This document shows, one piece after another, positions 24,699 through 32,595 of a DNA stretch of 45,262 bases. The position numbers and the translations under genes are program-made. The first letter of the stretch is position 1. Each line of letters starts with the position of its first letter. Source of the DNA: an uncultured Pelagibacteraceae bacterium (lineage in GTDB: Bacteria; Pseudomonadota; Alphaproteobacteria; Pelagibacterales; Pelagibacteraceae); the NCBI GenBank assembly GCA_902589305.1, contig CACISL010000010.1, positions 1-45,262 of the forward strand, read 5' to 3'. The notes under the pieces were generated by a model. That model was not told where the DNA came from, did not search any database, and was given only the letters and a program-made list of their open reading frames with translations.

Positions 24699-25783
24699 TG
24701 TTTTTAATTTCTACAAGAAATTTTCCTCCTGAACTTGGTGGGATGCAGAACCTTATGGAAGGCTTGTCTAATGCTCTCATAAATCATGGTCCTGTTAAGG
24801 TTTTTGCAGACAGCCATGTGCATGCTGAAAACTATGATCAAAATTCGAAATTAAATATAGAAAGAATTTCAGGTTTTAAAATATTTAGAAAGTATAGAAA
24901 AGCAAATTTAGTTAAAGATTTTATTAACCAAAATCAAATAAGAGCATGTTTCTTTGATCATTGGAAAAGTATTGAAAATATTGAATTAGAAACCCTTCAG
25001 AAAACAAAATCTTTCTGCTTAATTCACTCAAAAGAAATAAATCATCCTGTTGGCTCATCATTGAATAAAAGAGTTTTAAAAGCTTTAGAGAAAGCAAATT
25101 TTGTTATTGCAAATTCTAAATTTACTAAGGAACTAGGTTTAAGACTTGGATTAAAAGATATTCATGTCATCAACCCTGGTTGTAACTATCCTATTGATGT
25201 CAGTGAATCAGCTAGAGAGTTTTCCAAAAATATTTATGGCAACGCGTCACCGAAATTAATTACCGTTTCGAGATTAGATGGTCGTAAAAGCCATCAAAAT
25301 ATTTTAATGTCAATAAAAAATCTATTACCAAACTTTCCAAATTTAAAATATGTATCAATTGGTGATGGAGATGAAAGAAAAAATCTTGAGAAATTAAGAA
25401 AAGAATTAGGTTTAGAAAAAAATGTCGAATTAATTTTTAGCTCTACGGAACAAGAAAAAGTTGGTTTGCTTGAACAATCAGATGTATTCGTAATGCCCTC
25501 AGTTGTTTATAAAAAATCAGTTGAGGGATTTGGTATTAGTTATATTGAGGCAGCGTCTTATGGAAAGCCATCAATCGGAGGAATTTATGGAGGTGAAGGG
25601 GATGCAATAAAATCTGGTTCAACAGGATATCTTTGTAATGGTAACGACTTAAATGCCGTTTACGATACGCTATTAAAAATTTTATCAAACGAAAAGTATA
25701 AAGAACTTGGTGCTAATGCTTTTGAATTTTCTAAAGACTTTAATTGGAATAAAATTATTAAAAATTATATTAATTTAATTTAG
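24698..25783 (+). CDS. Glycosyltransferase family 4
   Basis: A 361-residue GT-B enzyme. FPPELGGMQNLMEGLSNAL near the N-terminus is the acceptor-side GT4 motif. ITVSRLDGRKSHQNILMSI and the donor-binding EGFGISYIEAASYGKPSI, with the E-x7-E pattern, mark the C-terminal domain. It transfers a sugar to a lipid- or polysaccharide-linked acceptor in the cytoplasm. It starts one base inside the thioredoxin-like gene and ends overlapping the convergent GT9 gene by 14 bp. Confidence 0.88.
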   Translation: MFLISTRNFPPELGGMQNLMEGLSNALINHGPVKVFADSHVHAENYDQNSKLNIERISGFKIFRKYRKANLVKDFINQNQIRACFFDHWKSIENIELETLQKTKSFCLIHSKEINHPVGSSLNKRVLKALEKANFVIANSKFTKELGLRLGLKDIHVINPGCNYPIDVSESAREFSKNIYGNASPKLITVSRLDGRKSHQNILMSIKNLLPNFPNLKYVSIGDGDERKNLEKLRKELGLEKNVELIFSSTEQEKVGLLEQSDVFVMPSVVYKKSVEGFGISYIEAASYGKPSIGGIYGGEGDAIKSGSTGYLCNGNDLNAVYDTLLKILSNEKYKELGANAFEFSKDFNWNKIIKNYINLI

Positions 25784-26702
25784 ATCTTGTTTTTTCTATT
25801 ACAGTTTCGACTGTCAAATGATTTAAATTTTCAACACTGATTGCTTTAAAATTAAAATTTTCGATGCTTACTTTCTTAGCAGTCGTGTGACTTCCAAAAA
25901 GTACAATTCCTGCTTTATCTAAATGTGAAGCTATATGAGCGGGGCCTGTATCATTGGCAATTATAAATTTTGCATTGTTTATTAAAGATATTAACGTTTT
26001 AATATTAATTGGCTCATTGTTATCTAAAACTACTTTAGCGTTTAATCGATTAGCTTCATCAATTTCATCTAGTCCAGGAGCTAGCAAAATTGGATATTTA
26101 TTTTTATAATCTTGTTTTAATCTTAAAATTAAATCTTTAAAAAAAGGCCATTTTTTTTGAGGAAGTTTTTTTGAACAAAAAGGAAATAGTAAAATGTAAT
26201 CATCATTTGCATATTGTTTTTTTAATCTAGAAATATCTGTAATAGCCCAACTTAGGTCTATATTTTTTACAAACTCAGTTTCTATACCACTTTTTTTTAA
26301 TTGAATTTCCATTCTATCAAGAACAGGGTCTTTATCAAAATCACTCTTTTTTTGACCAGGCTCTAATGAGGTTTCACTGGATGACCACTCAATATTTTTT
26401 AAAATAAATCTTTTATAAAATTTAGTTCTGCTTGAATTCTGTAAGTCAAAGATTTTTGTAAAATTATATTTTGCAAGATTTTTTTTTAGGTTACTTAGAT
26501 AGAATAAATTCCATCTTGGTAACCTCTTATCTATTATGACACCATCTAGATAAGGGCATTCTGACATAAAAATCGCGTAAGGCTGAGCCGTAAGTAAAAA
26601 TACTTTTCTATTTTTGTAAAAATTTTTTATATCTTTAATAGCACCATTTGCTTGAATTAAATCACCTAGAGAGCCATGTTTTATTATTAATATATTTGAC
26701 AT
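25770..26702 (-). CDS. Glycosyltransferase family 9 (heptosyltransferase-like)
   Basis: A 310-residue protein starting ILIIKHGSLGDLIQANGAI, the phosphate-binding N-terminal motif of ADP-heptose:LPS heptosyltransferases. FPFCSKKLPQKKWP and FIIANDTGPAHIASHLDKAGIVLFG form the nucleotide-sugar site (split as ANDTGPAH and GIVLFG). It probably adds a core lipopolysaccharide sugar. The donor need not be heptose. It converges with the GT4 gene and is divergent from the DUF6165-like gene, separated by 46 bp. Confidence 0.88.
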   Translation of the reverse strand: MSNILIIKHGSLGDLIQANGAIKDIKNFYKNRKVFLLTAQPYAIFMSECPYLDGVIIDKRLPRWNLFYLSNLKKNLAKYNFTKIFDLQNSSRTKFYKRFILKNIEWSSSETSLEPGQKKSDFDKDPVLDRMEIQLKKSGIETEFVKNIDLSWAITDISRLKKQYANDDYILLFPFCSKKLPQKKWPFFKDLILRLKQDYKNKYPILLAPGLDEIDEANRLNAKVVLDNNEPINIKTLISLINNAKFIIANDTGPAHIASHLDKAGIVLFGSHTTAKKVSIENFNFKAISVENLNHLTVETVIEKTRSKLN

Positions 26703-26748
26703 TGTTATTTCGAAGTATATTTAATGATTAATATAGTCAAATATTAAT

Positions 26749-27144
26749 ATGAGCAAGAAAATGGACAAAATATTGGCAGAAATATCAGCTGGCGAATTAA
26801 TAGATAAAATTACCATTTTAGAAATCAAAAAAGAAAAAATAAGTAATAAAGAAAAGTTAGTAGAAGTTAATAAAGAGTTAATTTCATTAAATGAGACTTT
26901 AAAAAAATCAATAAATGATGAAAGTAAAATTTTGAGTTTTAAAAATGATCTTAAAAATATTAACTTAAAACTTTGGGATATAGAGGATGGTAAAAGATCA
27001 GCTGAGAAAAATAGTCAATTTGACAAAAAATTTATCGAACTTGCCAGAAGCGTTTATAAATTTAATGACGAAAGAGCAAAAATCAAATTAGCAATTAACA
27101 ATGCTCTTGGATCAAATATAAAGGAAGTAAAGTCTTACGAATAG
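26749..27144 (+). CDS. DUF6165-like protein
   Basis: A 131-residue, highly charged, mainly helical protein. ISAGELIDKITILEIKKEKI at its N-terminus and LWDIEDGKRSAEKNSQFD in the middle match a conserved family of unknown function (DUF6165 as I recall it), often found near glycosyltransferases. No membrane segment or catalytic motif is evident. Its position next to a GT9 gene fits a surface-glycan accessory role, which is inference. It ends directly at the stop of the convergent nitrilase gene. Confidence 0.7.
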   Translation: MSKKMDKILAEISAGELIDKITILEIKKEKISNKEKLVEVNKELISLNETLKKSINDESKILSFKNDLKNINLKLWDIEDGKRSAEKNSQFDKKFIELARSVYKFNDERAKIKLAINNALGSNIKEVKSYE

Positions 27145-27942
27145 TCAACTGCCCTTTAAACTAGGTATTCTTAACCTAAGATTTTTTGATAATTTAGGAT
27201 TTACAGTAGCTGTGATCACACCTTCTGATTTCTTTAATTCTTTTAATATTTCTCCATCTGGACAAATTATTAACGAGTGCCCAAAAGTTTTTCTTCCGTT
27301 ATAGTGTGTTCCTCCTTGAGCAGGAGCGAAAATATAACAAAAATTTTCTATTGCTCTAGCTCTCAATAAAGAATGCCAGTGTTTCTTCCCAGTAGTCTCA
27401 GTAAAAGCAGATGGAACAGTCAAAAATAATGATCCTGCCTTAGCCAACTTTCTATATAGACTTGGAAATCTGAGGTCGTAACATATACTTAATCCGATTT
27501 TTCCCCAAGGTAAGTTGAATGTCTTTATTTTGCTACCTGGATTAAAAATCTTAGACTCAAAATATTTTTCTTTTTTACTCAAAATAACGTCATACATATG
27601 AATTTTATCGTAGTACGTTCTAACCTTTCCACTTTTATCAATCAAAACAGATCTATTAACTAATTCATTTTTTGAAATTTTAATTATTAAAGAGCCTATC
27701 AAAATCCATTTCTTATACTTTTTTGCAAGTTTTTTAATTCCATTTAGGAAAATATCCTTTTGCATTGATGTACAAATTTTTAATAATTCTTTTTTGTTTA
27801 AAGAGAAATGTGAGGAAACTTCTGGAGTAATTATGAAATCAGCTTTTTGCTTTACTGCTTTTTTAATTAGTTTTGATGTTTTGTCTAAATTAAAATTTAT
27901 ATTGTTATTTGATCTTAATTGAATACAAGAAACACGAAACAT
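27145..27942 (-). CDS. Carbon-nitrogen hydrolase (nitrilase superfamily)
   Basis: A 265-residue amidase with the catalytic triad Glu41 (ITPE), Lys113 (YYDKIHMYD) and Cys154 (SICYDLRFPSLY). ICYDLRFP is typical of the Nit1/Nit2 branch, whose members hydrolyse deaminated glutathione or act as omega-amidases on alpha-ketoglutaramate. Omega-amidases occur in some methionine salvage clusters. I place the start at the ATG at 27942; a longer frame would run 10 codons into the fused speDE gene. That ATG overlaps the speDE stop by one base, making it the last gene of the six-gene salvage operon. Confidence 0.85.
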   Translation of the reverse strand: MFRVSCIQLRSNNNINFNLDKTSKLIKKAVKQKADFIITPEVSSHFSLNKKELLKICTSMQKDIFLNGIKKLAKKYKKWILIGSLIIKISKNELVNRSVLIDKSGKVRTYYDKIHMYDVILSKKEKYFESKIFNPGSKIKTFNLPWGKIGLSICYDLRFPSLYRKLAKAGSLFLTVPSAFTETTGKKHWHSLLRARAIENFCYIFAPAQGGTHYNGRKTFGHSLIICPDGEILKELKKSEGVITATVNPKLSKNLRLRIPSLKGS

Positions 27943-28982
27943 TACTTCATTATAGATGAAGCAAAATTCCATTTACAGTCAAAACTAGGGATATAAGCCC
28001 CGGATAATTTAACATTTCCAAAGCTTTTTCCTAAAACTTTGCACCAATTATCAACTTGTTTAGGTTTTTTATCCTGGCTTCCGACTTGGGCAGTGATTAC
28101 ACCGCCTTTTTTAAGTATTCTTTTTAAACCTTTCATATTTTTTTTAGCTAAATCAATACAGTATTGATCATCATTTAAATCTACAAAAATTTTGTCGTAT
28201 TTTGAGTCCTCTATTTCTTTAATACTTTTAAATGCGTCTCCCCAAAAAGTTTTTATTTTGTTACTTTTTTTAACTTTAGAGCAAACTTTTGGTAAATGGC
28301 GATAACAAACATCTACTATTTCTGGATCTAATTCAAACCAATCAATGTAGTTAGAATTATTTTCTAAACAAGCTCTAGCTACTCCTCCATCGCCTCCACC
28401 GATAATTGCAACATTATTATTTTTTTTACTTAAATCATAACTAGATTTAAAAAAGTTTGAGCTATAAATTTTTTCATCTTTTTCAGCTACTTGAATTTCA
28501 TGGTCAATAAATAAGGCGTGACCAAACTCTTCTAAATCCATTATCTCAACAAATTGACCTACTTTAGAAGTAAATTTTTCTAAAACATCTTTGACAACAT
28601 AAAATTTCTTTTGTCCTGGTGTGCTATAGATATCATCATAAAGACCTAAGCTACTTCGATCAAAAGCATTGGTTACAACTCTTTTATGATCTATTTCTTT
28701 TCTTAGAATCTTTAGAGCAACTTTTGGGTTTACCTTGCCACAGGTAAAGAAGTCAAAACTGATTACACCTCTTTCAGGAAATGTATGAAAACTAAAATGA
28801 CTTTCTGACAACAAAGCTACTAATGTGAAGCCTTGAGGTTGAAATTTATGTGATGCCACATTAAGTATTTCAACCTTTGCAGCTTTTGCTATTTTGTAAA
28901 TAACCTTTTCGTAAAATTCAGGTGAATAATCTTTTTTAACACCAAGAAAATCAATGGTAATGTGCTCACCAACTTTAATCAT
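27942..28982 (-). CDS. speDE: S-adenosylmethionine decarboxylase-spermidine synthase fusion
   Basis: A single 346-residue chain joins two enzymes. Residues 1-~120 are a bacterial AdoMet decarboxylase: LLSESHFSFHTFPERG contains the Glu60-Ser61 self-cleavage site that makes the pyruvoyl group, and DFFTCG holds the proton-donor Cys. Residues ~130-346 are spermidine synthase: VAIIGGGDGGVARACLE, DWFELDPEIVDVCYRHLP and FVDLNDD. The fusion makes decarboxylated AdoMet and uses it to aminopropylate putrescine, releasing methylthioadenosine. Its neighbours consume that product. The start follows the aldolase stop by 6 bp. Confidence 0.93.
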   Translation of the reverse strand: MIKVGEHITIDFLGVKKDYSPEFYEKVIYKIAKAAKVEILNVASHKFQPQGFTLVALLSESHFSFHTFPERGVISFDFFTCGKVNPKVALKILRKEIDHKRVVTNAFDRSSLGLYDDIYSTPGQKKFYVVKDVLEKFTSKVGQFVEIMDLEEFGHALFIDHEIQVAEKDEKIYSSNFFKSSYDLSKKNNNVAIIGGGDGGVARACLENNSNYIDWFELDPEIVDVCYRHLPKVCSKVKKSNKIKTFWGDAFKSIKEIEDSKYDKIFVDLNDDQYCIDLAKKNMKGLKRILKKGGVITAQVGSQDKKPKQVDNWCKVLGKSFGNVKLSGAYIPSFDCKWNFASSIMK

Positions 28983-28988
28983 TAAAAA

Positions 28989-29633
28989 CTATCCTTTTTT
29001 ATAATTTTTAAATTTACCCAAGACAATTTTCATTTCTTTTTTTGAAAGAATCTTAGGTATCCCAATTCTTATGGCATTTATATATTGATGGCAAATATTT
29101 TCGATCTCTTGAGCAAGCTCAAAAGTTTTTTCTAAATTTTCTCCAAAAGCAACCTGACCGTGATTAGCAATCAAACATGCTGTTCTATTTTTTAGAGCTT
29201 TAATAATATTTCTTGAAAGATTTTTTGTTCCAAAAGTTGCATATTTACTGCACTTAATGTCCTCGCCACCAGCTACTGCAACCATATAGTGAAAAGCTGG
29301 AATAGTTTTTTGATGAGATGAAACAGCTGTAGCACAAGTCGAGTGTGCGTGGACTATTGCTCTTGCCTCTTTTTTATTCACATAAATATCTTGATGAAAT
29401 CTCCATTCTGATGAAGGTTTTCCTTTTTTTTTATCATAAACACCTTTAAGCGAAACAAAGACAATGTCTTTTGGTTTTAAAGAGGGATACTTTCTTCCTG
29501 AAGGAGTTATATAAAAACCATCCTCTCCTTTTTCTTTTGCTCTTGCAGAGATATTTCCTGATCTTAGAGCAGATAAATTTGTTATATTTAATTTTTTTGA
29601 ATATTTTATAATTTCTGCTTTTAATTTGCTCAC
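28989..29633 (-). CDS. Class II aldolase, FucA/Ald2-like, in methylthioadenosine salvage operon
   Basis: A 214-residue zinc aldolase. PSSEWRFHQDIY has the catalytic Glu76; zinc ligands are His95 and His97 (VHAHS) and His158 (ANHGQ); FHYMVAVAGGEDIKCSKYATFGT closely follows fuculose-phosphate aldolase (motifs HYM, AGG and YATFGT). The methylthioribulose-1-phosphate dehydratase MtnB is a related family but lacks this FucA-like pattern as I remember it. After mtnA, the likely job is cleaving methylthioribulose-1-phosphate to DHAP and methylthioacetaldehyde. It starts at a GTG overlapping the mtnA stop by 4 bp. MtnB is the alternative. Confidence 0.8.
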   Translation of the reverse strand: MSKLKAEIIKYSKKLNITNLSALRSGNISARAKEKGEDGFYITPSGRKYPSLKPKDIVFVSLKGVYDKKKGKPSSEWRFHQDIYVNKKEARAIVHAHSTCATAVSSHQKTIPAFHYMVAVAGGEDIKCSKYATFGTKNLSRNIIKALKNRTACLIANHGQVAFGENLEKTFELAQEIENICHQYINAIRIGIPKILSKKEMKIVLGKFKNYKKG

Positions 29634-30700
29634 TTAAATAAACCTTTCAATCCATTTTCCGAAGCTGGGCAAATTCCTTTTTCTGTAATTAAACCTGTAA
29701 CCAGTTTAGCAGGTGTGACATCAAAGGCTAGGTTTAATGACTTGCTTTTTTGCGGGTAAATTCTAACCTTTTTAATTTCATTATTTTTATCAATACCCTC
29801 AACATGAGATAGCTCCTCTGAATTTCTTTCTTCGATGGGAATTTCTTTATGATCTTTAATGCTCCAGTCTATCGTTGAACTTGGTAATGCAACATAAAAA
29901 GGAACATTATTATCTTTTGCAGATAAAGCCTTTAGGTAAGTTCCAATTTTATTACAAACATCTCCGTTTGATAAAGTTCTATCAGTCCCAACAATACACA
30001 TATCAACTTGTCCTCTTTGCATAAGTATGCCTCCAGCATTATCAGTAATAATAGTATTTGATATCCCTTCTTCATTTAATTCATATGAAGTTAAATTAGC
30101 TCCTTGGTTTCGTGGTCTTGTCTCATCCACCCAAACGTGTACCTTAATACCTTTTTGATGAGCATGATATATTGGTGATGTAGCAGTTCCCCAATCTATT
30201 GTTGCTAACCATCCTGCGTTACAATGAGTTAAAATATTAACTGTATCTTTTTTTTTAATAGCAATGTCTTCAATAAGTTTAAGACCATTCAAACCGATAT
30301 TTTTACAAAATTTTTCATCCTCTTCCGTAATCGCTTTTGCCTCGTCTAAAGCTATTTTAAATATATCTTTATCGTTAACTCCAGATAGCTTTCTCATCAT
30401 TCTGTCGACTGACCATTTAAGATTGATTGCGGTGGGCCTTGATGCAATTAAATCCTCGCTAGATTTTTTTAGAAAAGATAAATCATTTTTTTCAATGATA
30501 GATAAAACTAAACCATAGGCAGCAGTTGCACCAATTAATGGGGCACCTCTCACCTCCATTATTTTAATGGCATTTATCGCATCTTTTACGGTCTTTAAAT
30601 CTTTAATGACAAACTGATGGGGAAGTTTTGTTTGATCAATAATTTTTACTAAATTGTTCTTAAACCAAATTGTTTTGTACGATTTACCCTCTATTTTCAT
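29630..30700 (-). CDS. mtnA: Methylthioribose-1-phosphate isomerase
   Basis: A 356-residue aldose-ketose isomerase of the MtnA/eIF2B fold that converts methylthioribose-1-phosphate to methylthioribulose-1-phosphate. Landmarks are VRGAPLIGATAAYGL, ILTHCNAGWLAT with the catalytic Cys, VDETRPRNQGANLT, and VGTDRTLSNGDVCNKIGTY with the catalytic Asp. It starts at the base following the tautomerase stop codon and overlaps the aldolase by 4 bp, firmly within the operon. Confidence 0.95.
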   Translation of the reverse strand: MKIEGKSYKTIWFKNNLVKIIDQTKLPHQFVIKDLKTVKDAINAIKIMEVRGAPLIGATAAYGLVLSIIEKNDLSFLKKSSEDLIASRPTAINLKWSVDRMMRKLSGVNDKDIFKIALDEAKAITEEDEKFCKNIGLNGLKLIEDIAIKKKDTVNILTHCNAGWLATIDWGTATSPIYHAHQKGIKVHVWVDETRPRNQGANLTSYELNEEGISNTIITDNAGGILMQRGQVDMCIVGTDRTLSNGDVCNKIGTYLKALSAKDNNVPFYVALPSSTIDWSIKDHKEIPIEERNSEELSHVEGIDKNNEIKKVRIYPQKSKSLNLAFDVTPAKLVTGLITEKGICPASENGLKGLFK

Positions 30701-31141
30701 TTATTTTTCTATTTTTTTTAATCTTTTTCTTAAACTTGGTGATAACGAATTAAACCATTTTTTTTCCTGTCCTGATTTAGGTAAGATTTCTCCATACTCG
30801 ATCATTTGATCCGGTAATAAATCTTCTAAATAAACCCAAACAAAGTCACTCTGCAACTTTGTGTTCTTAATCAAAATTTTTCTTAAACCTAAAATTAATT
30901 GTTTTTTGACTTTAGATGTTCGTCCAGCTCTTATCTGTCCATTTAAAAAAATTTCCTTAGTTTTAACTAGTTTACCACCGATGAAATGATCATTTTTTTG
31001 ATTTTTGTGAAAAATTACTTGAGAAAAAAATGTGTTTGCTCCGGTATATTTACTGTGAGTATTTGTTATGTCATTTGCAATTGAATTTTTTTGTTTTTGT
31101 GAAAGATTAATATTTGAATATTTTACAGTATAAGTCGGCAT
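30701..31141 (-). CDS. Tautomerase-superfamily protein
   Basis: A 146-residue protein starting Met-Pro-Thr-Tyr; Met removal would expose Pro1, the catalytic base of the 4-oxalocrotonate tautomerase superfamily. Its length of about 145 fits fused two-repeat forms (cis-CaaD/MSAD or Tautomerase_3 type) rather than the 62-residue 4-OT. IFLNGQIRAGRTSKVKKQLI has the Arg pair typical of the second beta-alpha-beta unit. It lies between mtnP (5-bp gap) and mtnA (0 bp), so a step in methylthioribose metabolism or detoxification is plausible but unproven. Confidence 0.72.
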   Translation of the reverse strand: MPTYTVKYSNINLSQKQKNSIANDITNTHSKYTGANTFFSQVIFHKNQKNDHFIGGKLVKTKEIFLNGQIRAGRTSKVKKQLILGLRKILIKNTKLQSDFVWVYLEDLLPDQMIEYGEILPKSGQEKKWFNSLSPSLRKRLKKIEK

Positions 31142-31146
31142 TGAGA

Positions 31147-32025
31147 TTATTTTTTATTTAAAACTCTTCCAGCAATATTTTTTAATTTTTTTATTGTTTT
31201 TTTTGTTCTTAACTTTGGATCAGTAATTATTGCAACATCTAAACAGTTATTTGCAGGATCTTTCTCTATTGAATAGTCTTTAAATGTTTTTATTATTTCT
31301 TTGATCATATTTTGTGCATTAGCTGCATTTTTCATTAAAGTTTGAACTACCATGCTAACATCAACTTCGTTATGATCGGGATGCCAACAATCGTAGTCTG
31401 TCACCATTGCAACAGTGCTATATCTTATTTCTGCTTCTCTAGCCAATTTAGCTTCGGGCATATTAGTCATTCCAATTACATCAGCGCCCCAAGATCTATA
31501 CAAATTTGACTCGGCTAAAGTTGAAAATTGAGGTCCTTCCATAACTATATATGTCCCTCCTACTTGATGGCTAATATTCAACTTTTTTAAAGCAGCTTCG
31601 CAACAATTTGAAAGTCCAGCACTCGTAGGTTTTGCCATTGAAACGTGAGCTACTATTTCTTCATTAAAAAAAGTTTTAATTCTTGAAAATGTTCTATCAA
31701 TAAATTGGTCTACTATCACAAATTTGCCTGGCTCTAGTTTTTCTTTTAGTGATCCTACAGCTGAAACTGAGATGATATCAGTTACGCCTAGTTGTTTCAT
31801 TGCGTCAATGTTTGCTCTAAAATTAATATTTGTTGGATTTATTTTGTGACCTCGTGAGTGCCTAGGAATAAAACAAATTTCCTCTTTTCCAATACTTGCA
31901 ATTAAAATTTCATCTGAGGGTTTTCCCCATGGAGTGTTAATTTTTTTCCAATTTGTTTTTTCAAAACCCTCCATTTTATAGAGACCACTTCCACCAATTA
32001 TCCCAAGCTTTCTTTTTTTCATCAT
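31147..32025 (-). CDS. mtnP: S-methyl-5'-thioadenosine phosphorylase
   Basis: A 292-residue purine-nucleoside-phosphorylase-family enzyme splitting methylthioadenosine with phosphate into adenine and methylthioribose-1-phosphate. GIIGGSGLYKMEGF, HSRGHKINPTNINFRANI, YIVMEGPQFSTLAES and VIGMTNMPEAKLAREAEI are hallmark motifs (the last two including substrate contacts). Two adjacent ATGs (32025, 32022) serve as possible starts. It heads the six-gene minus-strand operon; apt, which salvages the adenine, is divergent 42 bp away. Confidence 0.95.
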   Translation of the reverse strand: MMKKRKLGIIGGSGLYKMEGFEKTNWKKINTPWGKPSDEILIASIGKEEICFIPRHSRGHKINPTNINFRANIDAMKQLGVTDIISVSAVGSLKEKLEPGKFVIVDQFIDRTFSRIKTFFNEEIVAHVSMAKPTSAGLSNCCEAALKKLNISHQVGGTYIVMEGPQFSTLAESNLYRSWGADVIGMTNMPEAKLAREAEIRYSTVAMVTDYDCWHPDHNEVDVSMVVQTLMKNAANAQNMIKEIIKTFKDYSIEKDPANNCLDVAIITDPKLRTKKTIKKLKNIAGRVLNKK

Positions 32026-32067
32026 TTAATTATTAATGCTTTTTTGTTAGAACTTGAAGCATAAATT

Positions 32068-32595
32068 ATGGATTTAAAAAAATACATAAGATCTATTCCT
32101 GACTATCCTAAAAAGGGAATTTTATTTAGAGACATCACTACTTTAATTAAAAATCCAGAAGCTTTTAAATTTACAAACGATAAAATTATTGAAATCGCTA
32201 ATAAAATACAATTTGATAAAGTTGCAGCTATAGAGTCTAGAGGCTTTGTTTTTGCCTCAACTGTTTCATACGCACTAAATAAACCTTTTATTTTACTTAG
32301 AAAAAAAAATAAATTACCTGCGGAGACTTACTCGGTAGATTTTACTTTAGAGTATGGCGATGCAACAATAGAGGTTCATAAAGACTCTATAAGTAAAGAT
32401 GAGAAAATTCTAGTCATCGATGACTTAATTGCTACTGGAGGAACTGCTGAAGCTGCTGCAAAATTAATTAAAATTTCTGGCGGCTCTGTGGCCGGTTTTA
32501 TTTTTGTAATTAACTTATTTGATCTACCAGGAAACAAACTACTTAAGGGTAAGGGTTATAAAACCGAGTGTTTGGTTGAATTTCCTGGGCATTAG
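32068..32595 (+). CDS. apt: Adenine phosphoribosyltransferase
   Basis: A 175-residue type I phosphoribosyltransferase turning adenine and PRPP into AMP. IRSIPDYPKKGILFRDITTL at the start and the PRPP loop VIDDLIATGGTAEAA are diagnostic. It is divergent from mtnP with 42 bp between starts, so adenine released by MtnP can be recycled under shared control. The 3' end overlaps the convergent epimerase gene by 4 bp and marks the near edge of the glycan island. Confidence 0.95.
   Translation: MDLKKYIRSIPDYPKKGILFRDITTLIKNPEAFKFTNDKIIEIANKIQFDKVAAIESRGFVFASTVSYALNKPFILLRKKNKLPAETYSVDFTLEYGDATIEVHKDSISKDEKILVIDDLIATGGTAEAAAKLIKISGGSVAGFIFVINLFDLPGNKLLKGKGYKTECLVEFPGH

Noticed and set aside
28989-29633. 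Naming the class II aldolase mtnB
   Set aside because: The context after mtnA invites it, but the motifs SSEWRFH, HYM and YATFGT follow fuculose-phosphate aldolase, so I kept a neutral name.
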